DNA of 64,000 nt, taken from Bimastos eiseni (lineage: Eukaryota > Annelida > Clitellata > Crassiclitellata > Lumbricidae). The notes below the pieces were generated by a model, which was not told the DNA's origin, did not search any database, and saw nothing but the letters and a program-made list of their open reading frames with translations. This document shows positions 48,370 through 59,596 of the stretch, piece by piece; position 1 is the stretch's first letter; every line of letters starts with the position of its first letter. The stretch lies in the NCBI GenBank assembly GCA_959347315.1, contig OY365822.1, forward strand, positions 6,806,641 to 6,870,640, read 5' to 3'. Position numbers and translations under genes: made by a program.

Positions 48370-49835
48370 ACTTCTCAACAGAAAGTCGTCATTTAAATAC
48401 TGTAACTATAGGCATAGGAAGGTATGCAATACCGTAAGGTGCTTCACTGTATGTTAAGTGTAATAGGCATGGGAGGGTATGCAATACCAAGACAATAGGT
48501 AAATCCTTCATATAATATATGAAGATTATAATAATTTGCTATCAGAATAAGCAAACCGGTGAGAAACTCGATGCATATGGTTAATTATCTAACAGAAACA
48601 CATTTAAGAGATGGGTCAGCGATCGAATGGAGGGGAGGGAAAACAGAGTGAACAGAGTTAAGGGAGGAAGAAACGATACCCGTTATTTAGGACATTAGTG
48701 GAGTCATTTATTTACGATTTATTAATTTACCACACAATTTTGTCAAGGAGCAATTCAGACAGATTGAATGCACATCTTCTTAAATTTCTAACCATGAAGA
48801 AAACAAAATTATTATCTACACAAACAAGCCAAATCAAAATGCACTCAATTCAAGACAAATTCCAACCAATGATGATCCATATACATTGTAAACCAATGTT
48901 TTATCAGCAATAGCACAAACATGCAGCAGTTAAGAATCAAACTTGACAGAAGTTCTCATCATTGGATTTTACCAGCAGTTAATTACATACTTAACGTTGT
49001 TAACTCCACTTCAAATCGACATAAATCAATCCTGATAGAATAAATTACCAATTCGTATCATTTCGTTAACGTAATTAAAAGTGTGGCCACAGTTCGATCG
49101 CGCAACAGTCTTTAAACAAAATGAGAAATTCTTGACTTTGCAGTGAAGTAGTTCGCAGAAAAGAAAGCAGCCTGTGCCAATGTCTATCACAAGTATTAAA
49201 CTCTGAGCTCTGAACAATTTGGATGGATGGGTGATCCAAAACTCAACAACCTAAAACTACTAGACCGGCAAGACCACATTTCGGTTTTCTTTAGGCAAGG
49301 ATCTGAAATACTGCAACGTAAATAGATAGATTCCTCTCTTTCAAGATCTTTCTCAACATAAAAATAACATATTTTTACAGATTGCAAGATCAGTAGAACT
49401 CGAGATGTGTGAAATTGGCTGAGGAAGTTATGTAGAAACAGGGTGCACGTCACTGGAAAAGCAAAACTGTAGGTGAATGTTTGAAAATGACGCTTGGTCT
49501 GATTCAGATAGTTTTGATATTGCAACACTACAGCACCCAAGAATCAGTTGGACCGAACTACAGAGATGGAGTCAACCGACAGATGTAGCACCACGCCATG
49601 AAAGCACATCCTCCGCACCCACAAACAAGCTCCGTAGCCAGAATGCTACTGAAAAAATCCCGCAAACTCATAGCACAGGCTTTTGCCTAACTCGCAATAC
49701 ACAGATACAGTATCTTCCTGCCAGAGTACATCCAAAAGCAATCGGGCCACTACAATATCTGCCAATGCCAGACATTGTCGTTGACAGTGTGGCCTTGGAG
49801 GCAGCAGCACCAACAGACAATTCGGAAATAGTCGT
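48370..49835. other. No coding exon seen; may include SLC25A-like 3' UTR
   Basis: The DNA just below 49840 is the expected 3' UTR of the minus-strand carrier gene. TTTATT (a minus-strand AATAAA) occurs at 48712 and 48725. A 136-codon plus frame at 49477-49887 runs antisense to the carrier exon and looks like a shadow. Confidence 0.35.
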
Positions 49836-49839
49836 AGAT

Positions 49840-50042
49840 TCAGAGGAGATAGCGTTGGCTGAGGTAGACGACTGCCTCGTAGGTTGACATCATGATCGCA
49901 GTGTTTGGTATCTGGCGAACGAGCTGAGTGAAGAGGCCGCGATAGAGGCCGCGGATTCCGTCCTCCTCCGCGACCAGGAGAAGCGTCTGCCAGAAAGTAC
50001 GGTAACGGCTGCCCTCCTCGCGAAGACGAGTACGAGCAACTT
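49840..50042 (-). CDS. SLC25A36: Mitochondrial pyrimidine-nucleotide carrier, last exon
   Basis: Minus strand. Acceptor CATTGTTTTTGTAG (50043-50050), then 67 codons from [17 protein letters not shown] to [14 protein letters not shown] and TGA (49842-49840). The first base pair group completes a Glu codon, giving the E-V-x-R-T-R-L of a carrier signature. [19 protein letters not shown] is near-diagnostic of the SLC25A33/SLC25A36 (yeast Rim2) group, which exchanges pyrimidine nucleotides across the inner mitochondrial membrane. This is the end of the third repeat (last two transmembrane helices). Upstream exons were not found in 50-64 kb, so a Gypsy element appears to lie in, or beside, the preceding intron. 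Whether it is the 33 or 36 orthologue cannot be decided. Confidence 0.85.
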
Positions 50043-50288
50043 CTACAAAAACAATGATCGTCGTTTGGTAACACTTTAAGAAAATCGGGAAAATGTCCAA
50101 AGTCAACATTTCAAAAATGAAACCAATACACCATCAACAATAAAACAATAATAATAATAAAGACAATTTATATGGCACCGTCACGCGGCCATACCGCTGC
50201 AAGGGCGCCTAGATAGTAATAGACAATAGAGGATGTAAGCTGCCCTATCATAGCTTTCACCCTCAGTAGAAATCTCTTCTTTCATCTT

Positions 50289-50951
50289 TTAAAAAGTTTT
50301 GTAAGTCTCGGTGTCGTACTCGGCACCGGTCGCTAATCGGTGACGTGGGACTTCCGGGTTCACAACCGTGTATAACCCCTTGAGTCTTCGTGAGTCTAGA
50401 GAGTTTAAACCACCTCCTTCTGAGATCAAGGGTCGGAATCGGTTAGCTTCCTCAAAACTTGGCCACATAGAAGAATGGCCTAGTCTATCCAGCATTTTAT
50501 AATCTGGACGCAATCTTCCTTTTAAGCGCTCACTTCTACGCAGAAAATCAGAGGCTGTACTGGCTTCCTGAACCAGTGACAAATTCCTTAAATCATGAGA
50601 TGACGAGTATAAAGGTTGGCTGATGGTATAGGGCACGGTGTCACAGGGTGCGGCAATTGCTGTATCAAAGCAATCAGGGTTCGAAACTCGACTCACGGAT
50701 CCCCGAGTAGAACCTTCTACTCTTTCCAACCTCTCGCTAAGTTCTGATAGATTAGCCAATTGTTCAGACTGACTTCTAACTAAATCTGCATGACTCTGAG
50801 AGATTTTAGCTAGTTTAGTTTCTATCCTGTTCTCTGATTCTAACTGGTTCTTTGACATGCTATCTAGTTTAGTAAATAACCTGTCAAGTGCAGAATCAGG
50901 TCTACTGAAAGGTGAATTTATCCTTTCTATCTCAGTAGCCAATCCTACCAA
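50289..50951 (-). CDS. Orphan coiled-coil ORF, possibly gag-like
   Basis: A 220-codon minus frame without a clear in-frame ATG (the frame opens at a stop at 50978). Residues 1-85 are heptad-rich (RLFTKLDSMSKNQLESENRI, then SEQLANLSELSERLERVEG), predicting a coiled coil. The remainder is Ser/Arg-rich and soluble. No zinc knuckle, protease or membrane segment is present. An ATG-ATG-TCTCAGGAG start sits in another frame at 50980, so a frameshift may have broken the start. It lies 640 bp beyond the 3' LTR of the Gypsy element on the same strand, so it may be the gag of a neighbouring retroelement or an intronless host ORF. Confidence 0.4.
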   Translation of the reverse strand: MVGLATEIERINSPFSRPDSALDRLFTKLDSMSKNQLESENRIETKLAKISQSHADLVRSQSEQLANLSELSERLERVEGSTRGSVSRVSNPDCFDTAIAAPCDTVPYTISQPLYSSSHDLRNLSLVQEASTASDFLRRSERLKGRLRPDYKMLDRLGHSSMWPSFEEANRFRPLISEGGGLNSLDSRRLKGLYTVVNPEVPRHRLATGAEYDTETYKTF

Positions 50952-51573
50952 TCCTTCTCTCAGACTCCTGAGACATCATGAAAGAATATGAAGAAGTTTA
51001 ATTGGAAGCAAGAACAGAAAAGTAGTCAATTCACAGACAAGTATTCCAAATAAAATCACAAGGATCACAATCAATGTCCAAGTCACAATTAAGTCTGAAA
51101 TAAAAGTGCTTCTCATTAAGCATACATCAGTCAACATATATATTCTCAGTCAGAATAATTCAATCTCCGGACTCTAACCTATGCGATCAGTAATAATGTT
51201 CCCCAAATGTCATATCTAGGTGGGCATAATAAAATACAAAATGGATGGCACTTAAATCCACAATCTGGACCGTCACAATTCAGCAATTCCGGAACGATCA
51301 ATGAACAAATCCAGTAGAATACACATCCACGGGATGAATCCAATGGCAATAATGCTTTCTAATTCAATAGATCGCAACTGATGAACTTAGTATACTTCAG
51401 TACTAAATTCGATTCTCAAACGCTAATATCACGGTTTTCACGGGCTCAACTTATACGAAATTCTCTGTATAAAGGCATACAGCACTATCACAGACAACGA
51501 CTCTCGGGTAACTGGCAATGGACTAGAGGGTACTCATCCTTACATAGGAACTAGCTTCTACATCATTTCACGC

Positions 51574-51587
51574 CGGGGGGGGGGGGA
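51574..51587. repeat. Poly-G run
   Basis: About 12 consecutive G bases beside the LTR. A related G-rich tract lies at 58169-58180 beside the other LTR. Confidence 0.9.
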
Positions 51588-51589
51588 GT

Positions 51590-51856
51590 TGTCAAAACCC
51601 CTCCCTTGGCATACCAAATGGCCTCCGATATGCCTTGTCGGAGATCAACGCACCGAGCGATTTATCAGCCTTTTGAAGACAGGCAATCGTCCGATAGGCA
51701 CATCCTGGCTTCAGCTCCATCAAACCGGACCACCTATGTAGTATCTAATGCATCATCGTTACCTTGACCTTAATAACGATACAATACCCTTAAATGACAA
51801 TCAGTAATGTAACACAAGTAAAATAACTCTTTTGTAAACACTTATGGGGACTTACA
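51590..51856 (-). repeat. 3' LTR
   Basis: On the minus strand it starts TGTAAGTCCCC and ends GGGTTTTGACA. It pairs with 58183-58449. Differences include an 11-bp and a 12-bp length change that cancel out. Confidence 0.9.
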
Positions 51857-52620
51857 CTCGTCACCACCCTCTCGAAAAAATCATGACTAAAGGGAATGAT
51901 TTTTATAGATGGAACCCAGGTTTCAACTATGCAAATCAGTAGGGACCTAATCCTGTAATCCTCCATTTTTCCTCACAAGCATACAACACATAATGCAGTT
52001 AATGCTTAAACAATTAAAATAAACACATATCAATGTTCACACAGCAGAGTCAAACTACACAACTTGCTATATAAATCAAAAAGTAAGCTTTCAGCTAATT
52101 AGAGTCTTTCTCGAACTACAATAAACTGAAAATCCTTCTTCACATCATAAAGTCTTGGTCACTAAACATAATCTCTAGAGGCAAATCCTAATAAATGCAA
52201 AATTCATGAATCTTCTTATCAAGGTAAAGTGGCTAAAACACAAATATGGTAAAATGTTATTCACACCCTAATTTGGCTAATAAAATTATTCCAAGTGAAA
52301 CTTGTTTGAAATGGAGCAGATTCTACAACAGTTTACTGGTAGCTAAATCTTAGAACCATAAACTCAACACCTGTACCATTGGGAACATCTACAATCGCCT
52401 TTGCACAGATAAACATAGGGATCCTTAAAAGTTCACTGCAAATACTGACATTCGAACATTAACTACCAATAAAACATAAGCCTTGACTATTCTAGCTACA
52501 CATATCATCAGTTGTATCGCAGTGCAACGTAAACTAGCATTCATGTACTGTAATACACAAGTCAGTTTTCACCATGGAGAGTTCTGATAATGATAGGCAG
52601 TGTCACACAGATCCATACAC
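51857..52620. other. 3' untranslated part of the Gypsy element
   Basis: Between the pol C-terminus and the 3' LTR. AT-rich, with no ORF. GAGAGGGTGGTGACGAG just before the LTR could serve as the polypurine tract. Confidence 0.4.
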
Positions 52621-52623
52621 ATG

Positions 52624-52812
52624 TTAATCAAATCCATATCTCACTGGAGGGCGAATTACTCGATGGGGTCTAGAAGAAATCCATTCACTTTCTTCATCAT
52701 CATTACAGTCCACATCAACATTTAGGGATTTCTGGCTCAATTTGAATTTCTTCCACAGGACCTCCCCAAGTTTTAGGAGTTTCCCGATAATAAGGCTTCG
52801 GTTTGTCAACAT
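52624..52812 (-). pseudogene. Gypsy pol C-terminal tail, frame-shifted
   Basis: This frame overlaps the end of the integrase frame and carries a basic/proline end, SRPHRVIRPPVRYGFD, typical of the pol C-terminus. A frameshift near 52730 separates it from integrase. Confidence 0.6.
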
Positions 52813-53902
52813 CAGCTAGCTTGGCTTCAGACCGTGGTGATTTCCTAATCTGATACAAAACAGGGCTCAATTTCTTTTCAACTCGGAAGGGTCCAATATA
52901 AAAGGATTGCCATTTTTCCTTTAAGCCTTTCCTTTTACGAGGATAAAAATACCAGACAAACTGATGAATTTTGAAATCCCTTTCCCTAACTCTCAAATCA
53001 TATCTGAATGCTCTGGATTTGGCTTGAGTTTGCATACATTTTCTAGCCAATGCAAATGTGGTTTGGATTTGCTTAGCCTTATCATAGACATAGTCATGAT
53101 AAGTGGGAATGTTTTCTTTAATGTAACAATCCCCTGGAACTAGGTCAATGGGCATGCACAATTCCCTACTCAAAAACAGCAAATTTGGAGAGAATCCCGA
53201 GCTGCTATGAATGGTTCCCCGACAGGCTGCCATAATCATGGGAAGTTGGGTGTCCCAATTCTTGTGGTTCCCTGCAATTACTTCAGCAATCGCCGAATTT
53301 AGCGTTCGGTGAAATCGTTTCAATAAACCGTTAGAACTCGGTTTATAAGGCGAAGTTATGACTTTGTCGATTCCAAGTAGGCGGCACAAATCCTTGAACA
53401 GAGCAGCTTCAAAACAGGGTCCTTTGTCTGTCAGGATCTGCAACGGACATCCGAAACCGGAGAACCACTGGTCCACAAGTACCCTTGCGACGGTGACAGC
53501 TGCTTGGTTTCTCACTGGATATGCTTCGGCCCATCTGCTGAAGTGGTCGATCACAGTCAAGATATACCAGTTTCCTCGAGAAGAAATGCAATGCGGTCCA
53601 GTTAAGTCCAAGGATAAGACTTCTCCAACGGCTCCAACCACCATGTTCTGCAGGAGTCCTTGATGAGGCGGCTTCCCACGAAGATATCGAGCACAGGGGA
53701 CACATCTCAGCAATTGTAGTCGCACGTCCTCTCTCCAACCAGGACAGTAAGCTCTTTGTTGAACTTGTTGCATCGTCCTTCGGATTTCAAGATGACCGCC
53801 CGTCATCCCTTCGTGAGCCAACCGGATGAGGATGACACGTCGAGAGACTGGTGGAATGAGCTGGCGCCAGCGGACATGATGATCCTCAGTGTCGAGCCAT
53901 TG
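52715..53902 (-). pseudogene. Gypsy integrase, catalytic Glu replaced
   Basis: The 368-codon frame 52715-53821 has an HHCC zinc finger (H3, H10, C40, C43). D72 (SLDLTGPH) and D132 (ILTDKGPC) follow, then Lys at 168 (codon 53318-53320), exactly 36 residues after D132 where the DDE glutamate belongs. A GPY/F-type block (WQSFYIGPFRVEKKLSPVLY) follows. The frame is continuous upstream to the TGA at 53903. Integrase of this copy should be inactive for strand transfer. Confidence 0.9.
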
Positions 53903-54668
53903 TCAGGTTAATAATCCTCTGTGTAAATCGAGCTGTGGCCATTGGCTAACCAATGTCTTCACCGTAGAACTCAGTCCTCGAATCTCTTCAAGGGTTGGTG
54001 CATCTGCAGACTCCAACATCCGCCGAGTAATCCAGCCTATATCTGGATCAGTCTTTTGTTCCTCCGCCAAAGCATCTCGACTCCAGTCCTGCGGCAAGGT
54101 CAACAGTTCTGTAAGCGGCTGCATCTTTCTCCTAATCACATTAACCATATGTGGACGCCTCAAAAGTACATCGGCATTCACATGAGAAGTTCCAGGTCTA
54201 TGTTGAACATCAAAATCAAATTCCTCTATGACAGTCAACCATCTGGCTTGTTGTCCAATGGGGAGGGGGGTTCTACGTAGCCACTGAAGTGCAGAATGAT
54301 CCGTTCGAAGTAAGAATTTCCGGCCCAGCAGATAATCTGTACATCTTCAAAAAATGGATTATGACCAATAACTCTCGCTTCGTCACATCATAATTCTGTT
54401 CTGTTTCATAACAGACTTGGCTCCCATAGCAGATCACTTTCTCACTCCCATTTTGAATCTGAGCCAGCACTCCTCCTATAGCTTCTCCAGATGCATCAGT
54501 ATCCAACACATAAGTTCCAACGTCACTTGGCAGGGCTAGGACAGGCGCTTCAGTCAGTCTCTGTTTCAGCTGTTGAAATGACTCCTCGCACTCAGAATTC
54601 CACGGAAACCGCACTTCTTTCTTGGTGAGTCCATGAAGCGGTTTAGCAAGGTGAGCGAAGTCGGGCAC
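53903..54668 (-). pseudogene. Gypsy RNase H region, broken
   Basis: Frame 54273-54668 carries LDTDASGEAIGGVLAQ and TKRELLVI, the RNase H active-site motifs. Near 54330 the reading continues in another frame (53903-54238) with QHRPGTSHVNADVLLRRP, the RNase H end, and then a spacer to integrase. The second frame ends at an in-frame TGA. Confidence 0.85.
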
Positions 54669-54674
54669 AAATTT

Positions 54675-55628
54675 TCAGTAGTAGGAACATAACCCCAGGA
54701 ATGCTCTCACTTCCTTCAACTTTTTCGGGGTCGGCCAGTTCATCACGGCTTCAATCTTTGCTGGATCCGTCATTATTCCTTTTCCACTCACGATATGTCC
54801 TTGGAACAACACTTCTTTTTGCAACCGGTGACACTTAGAAGGTTTGAGTTTGAGATTAACCGCAGCCAACCGCACTAATACTTGCGTCAACCGCTCCAGG
54901 TGTGTATCCAAATCGGCAGCAAAAATTATAATGTCATCCAAATAAATCAAACAAATGACAAAGTTCAGGCCTGATATCACCAGATTCATCATTCTACTAA
55001 AGCAGGAGGGAGAATTGGAAAGACCGAACGGGAGAACTCTGAATTGATAACTACCCTTGCGAGTTACGAAAGCAGTCTTATGACGGTCCTTTTCATGTAC
55101 TGCCACCTGGTGATAACCCGCTCGAAGGTCAAAGGTGCTGAACCAATGAGCACCACCTAGTGTGTCCAAGCATTCACTAATCAGGGGAAGAGGGTAGGCA
55201 TCTTTTCTTGTTTTGTTGTTCAAAGCACGATAATCGACACAAAACCTCGGAGTACCATCTTTCTTCTGAACAACAACCACATTTGACGACCAATCTGAAC
55301 AAGATCCTTCTATTACGCCTTGCTTCAGCATCAGATCCACCTGTTCGTCAATAATAGGCAACAACACCAGAGGTTGTCTTCGCAGCGCTTGTCTTACAGG
55401 CAGTTCTAATCCAGTGTCAATTTCGTGCTGAATGACGTCAGTGAAACCCAAGTCCCATTCACTAAGTGAGAATGCATGGCTGTACTTCAGTAAAATTTCT
55501 CTCAATTTTTCACGATCTTCTGACGGTACATCCTCAGCAATTTCAGTCCACAGAGGCTTCAAAACAGTTTCAGCATCAATCATCTGCATCGTTCTAACAG
55601 CTGCACAGGTTCTGGGTTCAATGTCTCA
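54675..55628 (-). pseudogene. Gypsy reverse transcriptase
   Basis: Frame 54675-55589 contains all core blocks: GVIEGSCSDWSSNVVVV, KDGTPRFCVDYRALN, FSTFDLRAGYHQVAV, FRVLPFGLSNSPSCFSRMM, CLIYLDDIIIF (YLDD active site) and VRAFLGLCSYY. It ends at an in-frame TGA where most relatives have Arg. Another TGA at 55626-55628 interrupts the frame upstream. Confidence 0.92.
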
Positions 55629-56265
55629 TTCCAGTACAACCACTTCTTCCACGTCGCACTTGACTCCTTTGTTCAACTGGATGGCATGATTCGTTGGATT
55701 CATAATCCGGAGAGTTAAGTCCAATGTTCGTTCAGGGAGGAGGGCACCAGTGACTAATAATCCGTTGCTTAACAGTGTAGGTTGTGTGGCCCAATGTGAC
55801 TGGCAGGGTTCTAAGTTCGGCAGAATCAGGTATGCTGAGACATCCAATTCACTGTACGGAGGAATATTCACATTCTGATCAGCAGCTACTCTTCTACAGC
55901 GATTCCCCTCAGGTTGAACACGCAGCTGAACTCGACAACTATTGATTTCCATCCAGTCATTCTGGACCTTCCAGTCTATTCCTGGTCCTCGTAACCACGG
56001 CAGACCCAGAATCATCTCTTCCAATTGTGGCGTAACAAGTGCAGGGACCTTGAAGTTAGTGTTTGCCACCTTCAAGTTCAGAATCGTTTCTGCCAGCCCC
56101 TTATACACGTTCCGTTAGCGGCGATTAAAGTCTGGTTTGTAGGTTTTCTATCTCTTGGGCGAACAAGCTTTTCTGGTACTAATGAGAACTGAGATCCCGT
56201 GTCCAATAGTCCGTAAACTGTTTTTCCATGTAGTTGCGCCTCTAGGTAGATACTGGTTGAACCGG
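55626..56265 (-). pseudogene. Gypsy aspartic protease, split by frameshift
   Basis: The catalytic YGLLDTGSQFSLVPEK is at the end of the upstream frame (about 56160-56230). The matching second half (EEMILGLPWLRGPGIDW) lies in frame 55626-56108. The switch is at a GGGG run near 56100. Confidence 0.85.
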
Positions 56266-58180
56266 GGATGTAATGCACATTTGACTGCCCTGGAAGATAG
56301 TTCACTGGCTCGTTCACAAAATTTCCAGCAGATTGTTCATTTGGCAGCACGTCACGATGTGGACAACATCTGACTAAATGGTTGGACGAGCCACACTGGA
56401 AACAACGAGGTTTCATCCTAGCATTCCTAGAATTCTGACCATTCTTAGGCCAGTATGATTGCTGATATCCATTTGATTGAGCAATGTAGGGCATCGATTC
56501 TAAATGAACTGGAGGATACGGTGGCATGGCAACGCTCATCAACGGTTTCGCCGGAGTAATCTGTGCTTGTTCCAGCTTCTTCATACGTTGCTCCATCTTC
56601 TGTAAAGTAGCATTTAACACAGAGTCTGTTTCTTTCACTACTTTCACACGTCCACTAGGCCTATTTGAATCTCGCATGCTGTCTAATTCGGCTTGTCTGT
56701 ACCCATGCAACCGCACAGCAAGTCTATAATCTTGTTCCAGATCCTTCGGTTCTCGTTCCAAGACACGCATTGCAAGGCTTCGATCTGCAATCGCATTCAG
56801 GAAGGATTTAACAGCCATCATCTCACTATGAGGAGATGACTTTCCAGGAAACGCCAGGGTTAAGAGTCTACGAATGTCAGACATCAGGCTCTGCAAGTCT
56901 TCATCATCCCTCTGTTTTCTCGTAGTCAGCTGCACCTGATACAACATCTGCTGATCTTGTGTACCAAAACGACTTCTCAGTTTTGAGATCACGTCATCAA
57001 CAGAGTTCATTTCCTCTTCATTTCCGTCCCAAAGAGTTTGACCAGCAGTATCCGTCAAAGAACACATTAGGTGGTTTAGTTGATCACTACAACTCCAACC
57101 TATCTGTTTTGCACAAATCCTGAATCTACTTAAGAAGGGTTCTAAAGGAAGTTTTCCAGAAAACGACCCGAGTTTAATATGATTTCTTGACTTTTCTACC
57201 AAAGGGGCAGAATCAGACGTGGCCGCAGGTGCGGTTGTAGACGAAACAGCGTGTACGGAAGTGGGAACTGGAGGGTTGATCGACGTCAAGGGATTGAACG
57301 ACGAGAGTCTTTGACCAAGAATCATATCCGGGGCTGTAGCTTGAGTCACACTGAAGATTTTCGCAGAAGGGAAGGTAACCATTGTTTCCATCGCTGGAAC
57401 AACTCCGGTGTGAAGAGGAAAAGTAGAGTTCCGATCAGCGCTGTAAGTTAACGCTCCGATGTGATTAGATGGAAACCATGGATTTAGCGAAGAAGCATTC
57501 GTAACAACCCTTTGTTTTGGTTGAGTTTTGCAAACGAACGACTTGCTGTACTTTCAGGGAAACAGTAATTTGCTGGCAGAATCGACGACGATTGCACATT
57601 GAATCCAGGGTAGGGCAACGGAAACGGTACAGAGTTCATTGGCTGTATTTTAACAACGATTCGCTCCATTTCGTGTTGTGAAAGATGAGTTTGTTTTTCC
57701 GGAAGATAGGTGACTCTGGATGGTTGTATCGAAGGCAGGTCAGAGACAGTTCGGATAATATTCGTCGGAATGTTCCATGGTAGATACGCAGCAGGATTCA
57801 CACCAACGACAGCAACGTTTGTAGCAGCAGTAGCAGCCACAGCACGGTCGTATACGTTCAACAGAGCTGGGCTATTCGCAGGAGCTGAGGCGGCGGCGGC
57901 GTGACTCAATCCTCGATCAGTAACAGCAGCAGAGGTGTTCACGGCAGCAACATAGGTGGCAGTCGTAATGATACTCGCACTCGTTCTTTGCCCAGTGGTA
58001 AAGTGTGGACCCAAAATTCTCATGTGATCAAAATAATTATCAGAATCATTTTTATGCGATCGCATAGCTTCAGGTCCTTCAAACATTATACCAGTTCTAC
58101 TGTCTACAGTCCGTCCGTGTCTCGTCTCCAAATTTTCTCTCCTATTAAATTCAGCTAGATTTCGTGCCGGGGTGGGGGAA
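56160..58180 (-). pseudogene. Gypsy gag with zinc knuckle, split by frameshift
   Basis: Frame 57484-58131 is open upstream towards the LTR and is alanine-rich. Frame 56078-57391 holds the capsid-like helical region (PFLSRFRICAKQIGWSCSDQ, LRSRFGTQDQQ) and a CX2CX4HX4C knuckle (CFQCGSSNHLVRCC). The two frames meet near 57510, where one base shift would join them. gag ends where the protease begins. Confidence 0.8.
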
Positions 58181-58182
58181 GC

Positions 58183-58449
58183 TGTCGAAACCCCTCCCTT
58201 GGCATACCAAATGGCCTCCGATATGCCTTGTCGGAGATCAACGTGCCGAACCTTTTATCAGCCTTTTGAAGACAGACAATCGTCCGATAGGCACATCCTG
58301 GCTTCAGCTCCATCAAACCGGCCCACCTATGTAGTATCTAATTGCATCATCGTTACCTTGACCTTAATACCCTACCAATAACCAAACAATACCCTTAAAT
58401 GACAATCAGTAATGTAACACATGTAAAATAACTCTTATAGGGACTTACA
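58183..58449 (-). repeat. 5' LTR
   Basis: On the minus strand it starts TGTAAGTCCC and ends TTTCGACA. It contains a TATA-like GATAAAAGG. The DNA just inside (CCACCCCGGCACGAAAT) would be the primer-binding region, but it does not start with the usual TGG. Confidence 0.9.
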
Positions 58450-58544
58450 GTTTTATCTATTTATTTTTTCAATTCAATTCAATTTTATTAGTAAATCGAA
58501 AGTAAATCGTGGTTGGCACACCGCAATCTAGTTACAAGATATAA

Positions 58545-58805
58545 CCAACTTCGTGAGCGCCTCTGATATCGCAACATCATTGCCCACATTGTCTCCGTGG
58601 GCTCCTACACCCATGCCTACTGCACAAGAAACTCCCGCGCTTACCGGTATGATACAGCCCGAACAAATCTCCGTAAATTCAGTCTCAAATCTTCAGGTCC
58701 GCAGGTTTGGAACGCTATTTCGCTTGAAATCCGTTCGTCCATCAACCCTTATACGTTTAAAAATAATTTGCGTACTTTTTTAATAAATGAAATGGCTCGA
58801 TGATA
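58545..58805 (+). mobile_element. LINE C-terminal fragment
   Basis: One plus frame reads THAYCTRNSRAYRYDTARTN, then KSSGPQVWNAISLEIRSS and FKNNLRTFL. The pattern is HSYNTR, then GPxxWNxIP, then FKxxLRxxLL, the C-terminal reverse transcriptase of non-LTR elements. It is a different subfamily from the RLDYCNSLL remnants. It starts just outside the Gypsy 5' LTR. Confidence 0.75.
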
Positions 58806-58809
58806 TGAT

Positions 58810-59470
58810 TTCCACAACTATCAAACGGGGCAGTTGGTCATTCGCTCGCCTTTGGTCCACCACCCGTCGTTTGGACTCACACCCGCTTTAGTTAAGTTAA
58901 TTTTTTAAGATTCTGTTTGGTCCTGAGGGTTAGTTGATAACTTGTTCGTGTTTTGACTGTCTAATTGTTTTGATGATCCTAGCCCTCTCGAATTAGAAAT
59001 AGGACTAATGTTGATTGACGGTTATCTTATTTCTTTTTCCTCTTGTTAATTTCAGAGGTGTCCCTGCTAGCGGGATTTCGATCCTTTTTGGGGTGCCTTT
59101 TGTAGCCTTTAGTTTATAATCTGTATTGTTGTTAACTGCATATACCGTTTGTCATGGCTGCAATAAACGAGACTGATTGATTTTATTATTTAGAAACGTG
59201 TGTATACTTTAAAGTCTGAAGTAAAGTATGTGTCATATGTGTCATTTCAAAGTCTGATGCAGTCACTCAGGTATCGTGGTCCAATAGTTAAATAGCAAAC
59301 AGTTAATTAGTTCTTTGGTCTTTTTGTTGTTAATGTATGATAGGTCTATGTACATTGAATGCACCACTGTGCGTAATTCATTATAGGCTATCTATGACAC
59401 GGCTTTTTCAGACGCGTCCGATGAGTCTATGCAGAGCGTATGTGTGTTATCTGTGACACGATTTCTTATA
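58810..59470. other. No gene seen
   Basis: Unique-looking DNA following the LINE scrap. Confidence 0.4.
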
Positions 59471-59480
59471 TAAGTTAGAC

Positions 59481-59596
59481 CAGGGGCGTCAATCCCCCTC
59501 TAACTGATGGAGGCAAACATCCTGATTCCAAGTGTCAGGTAGTCAAGATATTACTATGACTCAAAAAATACCCCCACCCCTATCTGGACGCCTCTA
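59481..59596. mobile_element. 116-bp hAT-type MITE
   Basis: The termini CAGGGGCGTCAATCC and GGACGCCTCTA are inverted. AGTTAGAC flanks both sides (59473-59480 and 59597-59604) as a perfect 8-bp duplication. Confidence 0.88.

Larger units (their letters stand above)
51590..58449 (-). mobile_element. Degraded Ty3/Gypsy LTR retrotransposon
   Basis: Two 267-bp LTRs (51590-51856 and 58183-58449) bound gag, protease, reverse transcriptase, RNase H and integrase in Gypsy order on the minus strand. Integrase follows RNase H and carries a GPY/F-type segment, which separates Ty3/Gypsy from Copia. Breaks: frameshifts near 57510, 56100, 54330 and 52730, and in-frame TGA at 55626-55628, 54675-54677 and 53903-53905. 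Integrase lacks its catalytic Glu. The LTRs differ by several indels and substitutions, so the insertion is not recent. No 5-bp target duplication is evident. Confidence 0.92.

Noticed and set aside
49477..49887. 136-codon plus frame
   Set aside because: It runs antisense through the carrier exon and 3' UTR and has no known motif.
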